NCBI GenBank assembly: GCA_016271365.2
Contig: CM057456.1
Span: 164,586,501-164,650,500, forward strand
DNA from: Neoceratodus forsteri
Taxonomy: Eukaryota; Chordata; Ceratodontiformes; Ceratodontidae
Reading direction: 5' to 3'
Length of the DNA stretch: 64,000 nt
In this document: positions 29,551 through 40,040 of the stretch, one piece after another
How the letters are laid out: each line of letters begins with the position of its first letter
Position numbering within the stretch: the first letter of the stretch is position 1
Notes under the pieces: generated by a model
What the model was told of the DNA's origin: nothing
Seen by the model: only the letters and a program-made list of their open reading frames with translations
Database searches by the model: none
Program-made: the position numbers and the translations under genes

Positions 29551-31029
29551 TCCTCCTCTCAGAGGATCACAAGATGTGAAAAATTGTTAGTCTGCAACTG
29601 CCCAGAGAGATTCATATAGTAGCAAAGCAATTTTTTTATCACTGCCAGCCCTCAGAGGGCCAATACAGTGGGTCACACAGTGCATTCATGCCTGCTTCAA
29701 AATGTCAAGTCCTCTAGAGACCTATGTGCTTGTGTAATACCCATTACAGTCAGAAGTAGCATACATGAAAAGTAGCTTCATAGAGAGGCAGTTTGAAAAA
29801 GAGCTCTATGTAGGATGAATAAATAACACAAGAAGACAGGTCATTTTCAATTTATATGTTTTTATGTTAATCTCTCCAAGCCAAGTGCAGTCATTCTAAA
29901 GTTAAACACCCCATAAAAAACCTCATGGATATGGAAATTCTGGGGAAGGATAAATTCAAAAGGGAATGTGACAAATGGTTCTACATTTTACTTATAAAGT
30001 CACTACTCAGATCTCCCCACAGATGACTCATGCACACTAAATGTAACCTTAATCTTCCTCAAATGCACACAATAAAACACATGACAACAACAAGCTCTGC
30101 AAGTTTGGTTTGAAGCCTAAAAAGTGCGATCTGCTTGAAGGAGCTCAATTTAAAACAATTAACAACAAGAACAGGAATGGTAGTGTTAAAATAAAGTAGA
30201 ATAAAACTACTCAATACTCATATGTGTGAAAACATTTACATAGTGCACCACACTGCTCTTTAGGGAATAATATTCCACTAGTATAATTGGAACAGAGTTT
30301 AAGAGTGGTGCTATCATAACACATATTTAGTAGTTTTAAGCCGTTCAGCTACACTACTGCTGGTACATTAATTTGTGCAGGAAACTGAACTTTTGCTGTC
30401 TTAGATACAGGTTGCCTGTATTTCTGCAAATTGTGCACTACCATGACAGGGGTCTGAATGTTGCTGTGAAAATAGCATAGACCCACAGCAGACCAAGTAA
30501 AAAGAATTGCACACAGCAGTCAAATAAAAGAAAAGTGCAAGCAGCAGATAATATGAAAATAATGCAAAATCTTAACAAATTACAGGTAGACTAATGCTGC
30601 TGCACTTGAGGTCAAGGGCACCAGTCTGTCAGTCATTTCTGTAGTATTACATTTTGCAGTTTCATATTACCTGCTGCTTGCACTGTGACTGCGTTTCTGC
30701 CTTTCATCTCCAGCTTCAGATTATACAGCGACATCCAGACACTGCACCCTGTGCATATACTGAACACTTGATATGTATTAAGCCTTATCTGGAGCACTGG
30801 AAAGAGGCACACACAAAAGTAATCCATCATTCACTAGATCATTTTTCTATTCTGGAGTTCCCACAAGAAGTTTTCTGGTTGAAACAAGCATCCTTAAAAA
30901 GTAAACTAAAGGTGATAAAAAAACTCTAAAAATTACGTTTTTCTGAGTTGATTTGCAGACTACTGCTTGTTGGAATAAATATATCCTCACATAGAAGGTT
31001 TCATAAAGGATGGTACCCTTAGCCTTTCA
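29551..31029. other. Unassigned stretch with one dispersed-repeat segment
   Basis: Segment 30156-30215 matches 26507-26570 (caattaacaacaagaacagg, then aatggtagtgttaaaataaag). No coding signal was found elsewhere. Confidence 0.3.
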
Positions 31030-31646
31030 GTCTGTTTTCCTGTATAGTTTGTGAGTGTGAACAATGACTGCCTGTATTACACCGTTTAATGTCATCAGGA
31101 TTTAAATATAAATAAAGGTACTTATGTCTGGTGTGAAAACCTGCTTGACTCCATTGCAAAGGTCATGACCTGAGCCATGTAAGGCATCCTAGAATTTGAT
31201 GCTGTTTTAGTGTTATAGCCTGCAGTATTGTGGTTATACTGTATTAGTCAGTGCTGTGGCTGTCCACTGCAGTTCCAATGTTCTTTTCTTCTGCTGGCCA
31301 TGAAACTTTTCAGAGCATAATAAGTACCCTGCTGTTTTCTGTCATTTAAAGTGTATCTGAGTCAGGAAAAAATGCTTTTAGAGAATACGAACTTCATGGG
31401 CATATAACAGAACTGAATGGAGTACTACTTCTGCTGGCTTGTCCAGGTATGCATCATCAACTCCTATGATGCCATGAGGTCATGACCTTTGCAACAGAGA
31501 CAAACATGTTTTCACATCAGGGCAGAAGAGGTGAAAACACCTCATTTATATTTATATTAGGAAGAAATTAAGGGGAAGCAAGACAGAGAATCATTGTTCA
31601 AACCTACAAACTACACAGGTATACAGAAAACAGGTTTAGGGAACTT
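31030..31646. repeat. Long imperfect inverted repeat (about 185-205-bp arms)
   Basis: The left arm (about 31030-31212) and the reverse complement of the right arm (about 31440-31646) share landmarks in the same order: agtttgtgagtgtgaacaatga / agtttgtaggtttgaacaatga, tatataaataaag / tataaatataaatga, gtgtgaaaacctgcttg / atgtgaaaacatgtttg, and gcaaaggtcatgacct in both. The arms are diverged, with a spacer of about 230 bp. It may be a foldback or MITE-like element, or two inverted copies of one repeat. Confidence 0.65.
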
Positions 31647-32207
31647 TCTCTTTAAGTCGTATTTCCTTTCAGCATTCTAACTGAAGAAAAATGAAAACAA
31701 ATGGCTAGAGCATTGCTCAAGACCTGAGATAAGAACTGGCTTGTAGGGCAAACCCTCCATTTACCACTGAATCAACAGGAACAGGAAAACAAAACACTTC
31801 CTAAACTTTTCCTGAAATGAAATAAAATGCAAGATTAGGAACCTCCTGTCCTTTTATAAAATGCTCTCACTGGAATCAGTGTAAACATAATTTGAAAAAA
31901 GCATCTTGTGCCAGCTTCCTTTTGCTCCTCTAAACAGAGAAAGCATTTAAGACTTACATTCAAAAAGTTTAAATATGAATGAAGCCTTTCACTGTATTTA
32001 GAAGAATTGTTTCTTAAAGGTCAAGCAGGAAAGCATTAATTCGTTTGTGTTTAGAAAAATGAGTTGAATTTATGCTAGCATTTTATAAAGATTGTCCATT
32101 AACTCCTGCATAACTAAATAAAGCTTGACCAATATTAGCACACCTCCTTATCTGTTAATAATTAAGTGGCAGTACAGCCTGTTGGCTGGAGTATACAACT
32201 ATTTTAT
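31647..32207. other. Unassigned A/T-rich stretch
   Basis: Nothing recognisable on either strand. Confidence 0.3.
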
Positions 32208-32405
32208 TTATTCTTTGTTAGCTGAGTAAGGCCCATTAGGCACAACTGCATGTTTTAGGGTCACCCAGCAGCTTTGAGCAGGTTAAGTGACTTGCTCGGA
32301 GTCACGCAGTATGCAAGCGGAGGTTAGGGGAATCAAACCCAGGTCTGCTAGATGTACCAAGCTCATTCACAACTCGTTACACTAACCTCTAGGCTATATT
32401 GCCAG
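32208..32405 (-). mobile_element. tRNA-derived SINE (MIR/CORE-like)
   Basis: On the minus strand the head shows an A-box-like tagcctagagg and a B-box-like gggtttgattccc about 60 bases later. Next come tgcgtgactccgagcaagtcacttaacc, a MIR-like core, and a 3' part reading tgggtgaccctaaaacatgc and aatgggccttactcagctaac with an A/T-rich tail. These are RNA polymerase III promoter boxes of a tRNA-related SINE. The same 3' part occurs at 41290-41350. Confidence 0.75.
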
Positions 32406-32499
32406 CCAAACTTGTTATGACTAACTGCAATATGACTTTAAGACAGAAATATCTTGTTTTACTAACCTCCGCACTTTTTGTGAGCCCAATAGTAGGGGC

Positions 32500-33090
32500 C
32501 CCCGATAATGGAAATGTTGTGGATATTATTTTCTTGGATCTCAGCAAAGCATCTGACATGGCATTGCATAACAAATTAATTGAAAAACTAACACAACTAG
32601 GAATAAATAAATCCATCTTAAGATGGATAAAAAATTGGTTAAAACAAAAGCAAACCCAAAGAGTTAGAGTAAAGGGTAACTTATTAAAGGAAGATAATAT
32701 TACAAGTGGTATGACCCAGAGATTGATACTGGGATCTGTATTATTAGCACGTTTTGTAGGAGACATGGGAAATAACTTACACAGTTCATGTAACAAGTTT
32801 GCTGATGACACAGAAACAGGTAGAAAGGCAAACACACATGAAGAGGAAGGGAAAATGCCAGCAGATCTAACCGATATTGTGGAATGGGCCAACAAATGGA
32901 AGACGAAATTCAACATCTCAAAATGAATGGTAATGCATTCAGGAAAAAAATAATAGAAAAATACATTTTATATGGATGGAACCAAAATAAAAACAACCAC
33001 ATGCAAACAGGACCTTGGGCTATATGTCATTAAGATCTAAAGCCAAGAAAGCAGGTTAATAAAGCAAGGCACAATGGGGATAGAAGCGGT
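32500..33090 (+). mobile_element. CR1-type RT fragment
   Basis: A frame up to 32926 reads DIIFLDLSKASDMALHNKLIEKLTQLGI, LRWIKNWLKQKQTQRVRVKGN and CNKFADDTETG, then IVEWANKWKTKFNIS. The RT box FADD is intact, but AFD became ASD and GVPQGS became GMTQRL. Decayed continuation (WME...K...KTTTCKQDLGLYV-like) reaches about 33060. It is 5'-truncated near 32500, next to the SINE, and belongs to a different CR1 copy from the one that follows. Confidence 0.7.
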
Positions 33091-33437
33091 AGTGAGTGGA
33101 ATCAGGGAGCAACAGAAAAGGAGCAGAGGGAGAGATGTACCCCAGGGTGTCACATCAGGTTAAGGATAAAAGGTCAGTAAGGTGGAGGGACAGATGATGC
33201 TATCTCCACGAAGGTGTAGTTAGCCCTCAAGGCCCTAAAGAAAGATAAATCTCCTGGGCGGATGGCATTCAACGAGTACTATGAGAATTGGCGGACATAC
33301 TGGCTGCATCCCTGGTGGAGCTCTTCAACAGGTCGCTTGAGACAGGGAAGGTACTTAGGGATTGGCGAAAGGCACATATGGTGCCAATCCATAAAGGGGG
33401 GTCGTGAGAAGAACCAAGTAACTATAGACCCATCAGT

Positions 33438-33872
33438 TTGACCTCAGTGGTAGGAAAATTAATGGAGAGTATACTAAAGGAGCGATTGGAGGTGTACTTG
33501 GAGGAGGTTGGAGGTCTGGATAGTCGGCAACATGGGTTTGTGACAGGTAGATCATGTCAAACCAATCTTGTGGAGTTCTATGAATGGGTAACATCAGAAC
33601 TGGACAGGGGAAAGCCTGTGGATTTAGTATTCTTGGACTTCAGCAAGGCGTTTGACTCTGTCCCCCACAATGGTCTGGTGGAGAAACTGATGGGGTTGGG
33701 AGTAGGTCCTTTGATGGTCAGATGGATTGAAAACAGGCTGGCAGGACAAACCCAGAGTAGTGGTCAGTGGGAGCACTCGAGCCCTAGAGAGGTCGGTAGT
33801 GGGGTACCACAGGGCTCAGTCCTGGGTCAATCCTGTTTAATGCATACATATCGGACATCAGGAAGGGTATAG
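33438..33872 (+). pseudogene. CR1 reverse transcriptase fragment (144 codons)
   Basis: The frame opens within the RT: SVVGKLMESILKERLEVYLEEVGGLDSRQHGFVTGRSCQTNLVEFYEW, then VDLVFLDFSKAFDSVPHNGLVEKLMGLGV with the first catalytic Asp at about residue 73, and GSGVPQGSVLGQSCL near 122-136. The following YADD box is lost to a frameshift near 33835 and local decay. The true start would be several hundred codons upstream in an intact CR1. Confidence 0.8.
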
Positions 33873-34013
33873 TGTGAAATGAGTCTCTTGCTGTTGACTC
33901 CAAGATGGCAGCAGTAGTTGAGGGGAAGAGGGAGGTTGGCATTGCAAGGGATCTGGACACCATGAAGCTGGGCTCACACATGGAAATTAAATTTCAATAT
34001 CACCAAGTGCAAG

Positions 34014-34346
34014 GTGTTACATCTTGGGCGGGGAAGCCCTAAACACAGGTACGCCCTGGGAGGGGAGGCACTGGAGGCCTCAACAGGGGAAAAAGACCTA
34101 GGGGTCATGGTGGATGCATGTATGAATAACTCTGAGCAGTGCAGGAGAGCGGCTAGAAAGGCATACAAGATGTTGGGATGCATCATAAGGGGGATCACCT
34201 CTAGCAGCAGGGAAGTGATTCTGCCGCCGTACAATGGACTGGTTAGACCACACCTTGAGTACTGTGTACAGTACTGGAGACCACACTTAAAGATGGACAT
34301 ACAGCTCCTGGAGAGGGTACAGAGGAGGGCAACTAAGATGATATGA
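34014..34346 (+). pseudogene. CR1 post-RT region (110 codons)
   Basis: LHLGRGSPKHRYALGGEALEASTGEKDLGVMVDACMNNSEQCRRAARKAYKMLGCIIRGITSSSREVILPPYNGLVRPHLEYCVQYWRPHLKMDIQLLERVQRRATKMI is a nearly perfect CR1 post-RT segment. It stops at 34344, where the ERL...YSLE block continues in a shifted frame. The C-terminal RVVDPWNALPGELVQ block is at 34570-34620. Confidence 0.85.
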
Positions 34347-34849
34347 GGACTAGGGATTTGACATATGAGGACAGACTTGAGGAGCTCTGCCTGTTTTATT
34401 GGAGGAGAGAGAGATGGGGGACATGATTGAGGTCTTCAAGTACCACAAGGGAATAAATAGGGTAAACATGGAGAGGATCTTTAAATTAAAGCAGAGAGGT
34501 ATCACCAGAGGGCATGGTTTGAAGTTGGAAGGTGGAAGGGTAAGGGGGGAAAGAGGAGGGGGTTTTTCACTGAGAGGGTGGTGGACCCTTGGAATGCGCT
34601 GCCTGGTGAGCTGGTTCAGAGACCCACAGGGGAGGGCTTTAAGAGAAGGTGGAACAGACACAGAAAGAGGATGTATCAGATGATGGCCTGGCTCAGGGGA
34701 CTGGGGATGGATGATAGGGGTTTCTGGAACACAAGGGGGGAGCCTCAGCACCCAACTAGGGATCTGAGGTTCAAGCAGACTCGATAGACCATAAGGCCTA
34801 ATCTGCTGGCAATTAGTATGTGAGTATGTTAATATAATACATGCAAAAG

Positions 34850-35340
34850 CAAATCACTTATTGAATACTATTGGAAGGCATTTTACCATGGCTCAGAACA
34901 GGTTCTTCTACCTCTGAATAGGTCATACATTAGGCCTTTAATAAATTATGATTCCCAGTTCTATGGAGGTTTAAATGTAGGGGAGAATTTAAAAATATTA
35001 CAACAAATCCAACCCAGGGCAAAGGAAATGATATGGAGAATAGAGGACATGGCAAGTGTAGAAAGACTAGTACATCCAGGCCTGCACTTACTGGAACAGT
35101 GACCGACACAGGGGGACCCAATATATATAATGACAAGGAAACGATGGATGTACTAAATCTGGGGAGAAGACAGGACACCTGTGCACTAAGACAGCACAAC
35201 AAAAAATAAAATAAAAAATGTTACTACTTCAGACAAATTAAAGGAAATTATTTTACACACAGAAGGTGCTGAATATGTGGAACAACTACAACAAGAATCA
35301 ATTGACAGTACTATTTTAAATTATCTGAAAATGGTGTTGA
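34850..35340 (+). mobile_element. CR1-like post-RT fragment, decayed
   Basis: A plus-strand reading near 34895-35110 gives RSYIRPLINYDSQFYGG, then ILQQIQPRAKEMIWRIEDMASVERLVHPGLHLLEQ. This keeps the spacing of the CR1 block (vRP.LeY..QFw......I..lE.vQrRat.mi......ERL...GL.sLE.R). It is a third, more diverged CR1 relative next to the element ending at 34830. Confidence 0.5.
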
Positions 35341-35429
35341 CACCTGTCTGCAGAGGGATAACATAGGGCACTCAATATGAATTGAGAGATGGACTTGCAT
35401 GGACAAACTGTCTAATTTCATTTCTGAAA

Positions 35430-35600
35430 ATTTAGTATTGAAACCAGGAGACCAGGTTGAAATCCCACAATTGCAACCTACTCACTGTGCAATCTTGCAC
35501 AAATCATTTAATTTTCTTGCTCCTCTCTTACTGTTTCTTTAATTTGTTCCTGATTACCCCCAGTTGTCATGGCCCTCCTTTTATCGGGCTGGCAGTATAC
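35430..35600 (+). mobile_element. MIR/CORE-like SINE fragment
   Basis: ccaggttgaaatcccac (35451-35467) resembles a B box. The following cctactcactgtgcaatcttgcacaaatcatttaattt parallels the MIR core pattern (ctagctgtgtgacc-ttgggcaagtcacttaac). It is weaker than the SINE at 32208-32405. Confidence 0.45.
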
Positions 35601-35664
35601 TGTTGCCTTGAGGTTACAGCAATGAGTTGTGAACATGCTTTTTACATTCAACAGATCTGGTTTT

Positions 35665-35830
35665 TATTTATTTATTTATTTATTTATTTAAAATTCGGAT
35701 TAATACCTTTGAGCCAGGGGCTCGTTTACAAAGGCTCCAAGTCAACAAGGAGTACAAGACATTTACAGATGATTGCAGAACAGAAAGACATCAACTAACA
35801 AATAGTATTAGTGTGCAGTTACAACACTGG
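35665..35830 (-). mobile_element. LINE family A 3' UTR fragment
   Basis: A tttattta-type run (35665-35692, plus strand) is followed by tacctttgagccaggggctcgtttacaaagg, the 3' UTR block also seen at 1325-1360. It is a very short 5'-truncated copy abutting the next family A element. Confidence 0.7.
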
Positions 35831-36680
35831 GTTTGATTCCACAACTTCAGGTTTATTTATTTATTAAGATATCAGATAAACACCTTTGAGCAAAGCTCTT
35901 TACAAAGGTTCCACGTCATAGTTGATTGAAACAAAGGTCATGTGAGTACTAAAAAACACGGAAAAACAGGTAAACAGGTGCATTACTAAAAAGGCATTGT
36001 ACAATGAATGCCAGGTTACATATAAACACATAGGAGGGTTAGGTCGATACAGAGGAGGAAGGTCTGGACAGAACAAGGAGGACAGTTAGTAGGCCATGTC
36101 AGGATGTACTGTAGGAGGAGAGATAGGCAGACAGGAGGGTGAAAGTGAGTGGGGGGAGTGAGGAGAGTGAGGTGAGGAAAGATCAAGAGGAGACTGCCAA
36201 GGTCCTTGTCAGAGGAAGGAGTTGCAAGAGGGAGGTGTTAAGAGATGGTGAAAGGAGAGGGGAGCTGAGGTTGGGTAGTGGATGAGCAGAAAAAAGGGTG
36301 AGGGTAAAGTGATGGGGAAAGGTGTGAAGTGCTGAACATGTTGGAACAAAGGAGAGAGCATTACATGATGGGGTGGTTCATAATTGAGGAGTCTAGCAGG
36401 GAGATGTATTATTTAGTGGTAGCAGTCATATTTGTTGTGAGAGGTGAGGTGGGACTGTGGTTTGCATTTAAACAGCCCAAGTTTAGGGGTGGAGAAGAGG
36501 TTAATAGGAAGGGAATTTAGCCAGAGGGGGGAGCAGTAGGTGAAAGATCATTGTCCTTGAGACGTGTGGCAGCATGGAAAATTGAAGATCTGACTTAAAG
36601 AACCCCATGTCTGCCGTGGGTGTGAGGACTAGCAAAGAGTGCTTTGTACATGAGGAGGTGTGAGGCCAAGACTGATCCTC

Positions 36681-36884
36681 TTAGCTAGAAGGCAAGATTG
36701 GTACTTGATCCCTGTCTTTGAGCTGGAGCCAGTTTTTCTTGTCGTACAGTTCACAAGTGTGTGTGAGCTGAGCATCGCCTGTGAGGAGCCTACATGCCAT
36801 GTTCAGGGAGGTGAATATATGCTGGAGAGCTGTTTCAGTGGCAGAGCCATAGATGGGAAGACCATAATCAATTATGGATAGCAC
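36681..36884 (-). pseudogene. Post-RT segment of LINE family A copy 2
   Basis: LSIIDYGLPIYGSATETALQHIFTSLNMACRLLTGDAQLTHTCELYDKKNWLQLKDRDQ aligns by eye with the copy 1 segment LIDYGLPVHGSADQTALNKVHLTVNKACRLITGAPRLTHTCELY (1941-2100). This is direct evidence that the two elements are one family. Confidence 0.75.
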
Positions 36885-36969
36885 AGTGCTTTAAGTGGCT
36901 AGTCTTAAAGGGTCTGGTGTTAGGCACCATTTGTGTCTGTGGAGAACCCCAATACAGATGTTGACAACT

Positions 36970-37779
36970 TTAGCTACATTTGCAATACGCTGGGAGAAGG
37001 ACAGTGTGCTGTCCAGGTGACATAAGATATTTAAAGTGCTGTACCTCTTCCGGTGGGGAGTCAATGGAATTCTTGATGGTTAAGGGGTGAGATCTGGATT
37101 TGTTGTGCTGGCCACTGAAAAGCATGACCTTAGTCTTCTTGTAGTTAAGGATGAGTTTGTGTCTGCTGATCCAGTCTTCCACTTTTGAAAAGCTTTGCTG
37201 AAGTTGATATTCTAGGTACTTGGGGTCAGGATTGCTGGAGAAGATTACCGTGTCATCTGCGTAGAGTAGTAGATGATCATGGCAGGAGCTAGGTAGGTTA
37301 TTCAAAAAGATATTGAACAGAAGTGGGCAGAGAATTGACCCTTGTGGAACTCCTTAATGGACTGGTTGCTTATCAGAGAGGTGGCTATTGATCTTGACTT
37401 GCTGCAAGTGGTCTGTGAGGTAACTGTAAAACCATCTAACAGTTTCCCTGGAAAGTCAAATGGCTGAAAGTTGTTGAAGTAGAAGGTTATGGTTCACCGT
37501 GTCAAAGGCTTTGGAGAGATCAATAAATGCAGCCCCAACCATAGCACCTTCATCATGTGATTCCTCTATTAAGCTAGAGAACTGGAGAAGTGCCATGGTA
37601 GTTCTGTGGCCCTTTCTAAAGCCATGCTTCTGGGGGCACTGTAGTTGATACTTCTCTAGGTACTCAGTAAGTTGGTCAACCACAATTCGCTCAAGGGCTT
37701 TAGAAAGAGGAGGGAGAAAAGAAATTGGCCTATAGTTCCTGTGATGAGATCTGTCACCACTTTTGTAGACAAGGGTCAC
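36970..37779 (-). pseudogene. RT of LINE family A copy 2, two frames
   Basis: Frame 37779-37456 reads HRNYRPISFLPPLSKALERIVVDQLTEYLEKYQLQCPQKHGFRKGHRTTMALLQFSSLIEES, then GAAFIDLSKAFDTVNHNLLLQQL. Frame 37305-36970 reads LLLYADDTVIFSSNPD, LILNYKKTKVMLFSG and VQHFKYL. The catalytic residues of both blocks are present. Between them (37310-37455) the PQGS region is decayed, reading GVP then a stop. Confidence 0.8.
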
Positions 37780-38403
37780 TTACGCAGATTTCCATTTGTT
37801 GGGGAATTGGGATTGCCTCAGAGATAGGTTGAGGATTTTGGTTAGTGGTGATAAAATTTCCTCCAGTGTTAGGGTAATGAGTTTCAGATTCAATGTGTTC
37901 CTACTAAATCTTGATTTTCAAAGTACTTTTAGTACATATCTTGTGGCTTCACTGATAGTAACAGATTTAAAATAGAATGGGGGTTGTGTAGGTGGCTGAT
38001 TGGGAGAGCTGCTGTCCCCATGTTGGAGCGACTTGAAGAAGTCAGGGAGTAGGACACAACTGAGATCAGTAAGGAATCATTAAATATGTTGGCAATAGTG
38101 GTAGGATCAGTAGTCTGTGTTCTGTCAATATTGAGCATAGAAAGGGTCTGTTTGGAGCCTTCCGGTAACTTCCTTGATGTTACTCCAGAACTTCCTTCCA
38201 TCATTCCAGAAGTCAGTGAGCACTTCCTGCAGAATAATTTTTATGGTTCGGATGACCTGTGTACATTCATTCCGGCCCCTTTTGTACTTCTGTATGTCAA
38301 CTAGGTTGCCTTTGGCCCCGGCACGCTGCCATAGGTGGTCTTGGTTATTCATGAGACCAATTAGCTCATAAGTTATCCACGGATTGCAAACACCTTTAAC
38401 TTT

Positions 38404-39104
38404 TCATTTTTTGCATGGGGAGTGGGTATCACAGGCGGCATTAAAGTTATGGATGAAGTAGTTAAGTGCCTGGTTCACATCATCCGAGGTGTCAATCGGG
38501 GTCCAGTCAAGAAGGCATAGGTGCAATTTCAGAGGCTTGTCATGGCCCTCGAGTAGGACCCTGAATGTGATAGTTTTGGGTGGTGGCTTACTGAACTTGT
38601 TGGACCAGTTGCATAAAATAGGGGCGTGGTCGCATATGGCACTGGGGAGTACAGCTACACTGAATATGCAAGCCGGGTGGTTGGAGATGACTCTGTCCAG
38701 GAGGGTACTGATTCCTGTTTTGTAATTTTTTCTAGTTGATGATTGAACAAGCTGGGTGAAGTGTTCGGCAGTGACTGCATTCTTGTATGCGCCAGCTTCT
38801 GGGGAGAACCAGTTGACATTGAAATCACCCATCACGATAGTCAGACCTCGGGTGAAGGACACGAATCCAATCAAGGACTGAGGTAAGACTGTAGAGATTG
38901 TGCTTTGGGGATATATACTGATGCCACCATGAGGGATTTATTATGTACCTCAAGTAGGATTTTGATGGCTAATACCTGGATATTGCTCTCCAGGGTTGGG
39001 CGAGGTAGCATGCCTATGATTGAGTCTTTAATGTAAATAGCACAGCCTCCACCATGTTTGGTGAGCCTGACCTTTCTGAAGATGATGTATGGCAATGTGG
39101 GCAT
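38404..39104 (-). pseudogene. APE-type endonuclease of LINE family A copy 2, two frames
   Basis: Frame 39104-38871 holds KHGGGCAIYIKDSIIG and LMVASVYIPKA. Frame 38874-38404 holds GLTIVMGDFNVNWFS (GDFN block, about residues 9-23), GISTLLDRVISNHPACIF and SAICDHAPILCNW (the SDH block with S changed to C). The N-terminal Asn and Glu blocks (ETWLSPKI-like) lie near 39130-39230 in another frame. The nuclease is recognisable but interrupted. Confidence 0.75.
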
Positions 39105-39263
39105 CAGCTATTTTTGGTGAGAGCCATGTCTCGAGGACTGAGAGAAATTCAGGGTTATGTTGGGAGACCCAGGCATTTAGGCTATCCAGCTTGGTGAGCA
39201 AGCTACAAATATTGAGAGTGTGAGAGTGCCGAGTTTATTTCCACCGGAGGTAGCCTGATGCTG

Positions 39264-39290
39264 GGGGCCAGGGTTAGGGTGTATATTGCC
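39264..39290 (-). pseudogene. 2A-like GNIHPNPGP upstream of the family A copy 2 endonuclease
   Basis: The reading is LMLLLLLSGNIHPNPGP: a hydrophobic run, then NPGP at the place where family B has GDMEQNPGP. The acidic residues of a classical 2A motif (D and E) are N and H here, so ribosome skipping would be weak or lost. The endonuclease starts about 15-20 codons downstream. Confidence 0.5.
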
Positions 39291-39499
39291 AGACAGTAGT
39301 AGTAGCATGAGTATGAGCCTTTTGAGATGATCCTTTAGCTGCTTGTATGCTCTTGTACAATTCTGATTGTATGAAGGGCGGTAGTTGCGGATCCACTGAT
39401 TTACATGGTAGCTTGTTAAGAGACACAGATGGGGGTACCAAGCAATATTAACAGTGGTTAGCCAGGCGTAGTTGTATGCAAGGAATTTTCCAGGGTAAT

Positions 39500-39721
39500 T
39501 TAAAGCTTTTCAGTGATGGTGGGGTCCAAAGGTTCCAGTGCCAGTGCGTAGGCATTTGCGCTGTTATTCAGGCTAGTGTATGTTGTGACCAGTGGTGGGC
39601 ACACCCCTGGAGGTCCTGATAGTGGGAGTGTGACAAGCAGGATGAACCAGCAAGGAAAAAGAAGCAGTACTGCCATTTCTGCTTGATGGAGGGAACACTC
39701 AGGGATCAAGTCCAGAGTCAA
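39500..39721 (-). pseudogene. N-terminal hydrophobic peptide, LINE family A copy 2
   Basis: The frame starts MTLDLIPECSLHQAEMAVLLLFPCWFILLVTLPLSGPPG, with a long hydrophobic segment at about residues 17-34 like a signal anchor, then a Ser/Thr-rich stretch. Family B has a similar hydrophobic segment in its N-terminal peptide. No enzymatic motif is present. Confidence 0.4.
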
Positions 39722-40006
39722 AATGTCAGAGACATGGTTGTGACTGGGGGTGATTGGGGTGTGTGGAGAAAGGTGCTGGGCAATAGAGGTGATTAGGGGG
39801 CCAAATAAGGAGGAAGTATGAGGGAGTCAAGGATGATTGCCTGAGGGCTAAATGGCGTGAGTCAGTGTATGGTCAGGGATTGGGCAGAGGGAGAGCAGTA
39901 TTGGAGGGATTGGGAGAGGGGGTGCCCTCTAATGGTTGCTGCTTGTAATGTGCTAATGAGGAAGTGGGGATATTGACTTATTCACAACAGTAAGAGTCAC
40001 ATGAGC

Positions 40007-40040
40007 CTGATTGGCTATATAACTAAGTGCCCAGATAGGG
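40007..40040 (+). promoter_or_regulatory. ATTGG-TATATAA-like module at the 5' edge of family A copy 2
   Basis: ctgattggctatataactaagtgcccagataggg shares most of its bases with 15238-15300 at the family B 5' edge. The two LINEs differ strongly in coding sequence, so a shared 5' module is notable. Function as a promoter is inference. Confidence 0.3.

Larger units (their letters stand above)
33130..34830 (+). mobile_element. CR1 LINE, RT to 3' UTR, frameshifted
   Basis: Blocks follow in order: linker/fingers (33195-33440), RT (33438-33872), post-RT (34014-34346), C-terminus (34380-34690) and 3' UTR (34690-34830, with ctgaggttcaagcagac and gatagaccataaggcctaa). Missing are the endonuclease and a clean catalytic YADD box; the region 33850-34000 is scrambled. 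The element is 5'-truncated near 33130. Confidence 0.8.
35845..39990 (-). mobile_element. LINE family A, copy 2 (nearly full length, decayed)
   Basis: The minus-strand order is an N-terminal peptide (39721-39500), a 2A-like GNIHPNPGP (39264-39290), an APE endonuclease (about 39230-38480), a linker, an RT (37779-36970), a post-RT segment (36884-36681) and a 3' UTR ending in a tttattta run at 35853-35868 (plus strand). The 3' block cacctttgagcaaagctctttacaaagg matches copy 1. The YADD box is intact. At least four frameshifts disrupt the ORF. Confidence 0.75.

Noticed and set aside
32389..32916. 175-codon minus-strand frame
   Set aside because: It is the mirror of the CR1 RT on the plus strand, which shows clear RT blocks; the minus frame has none.
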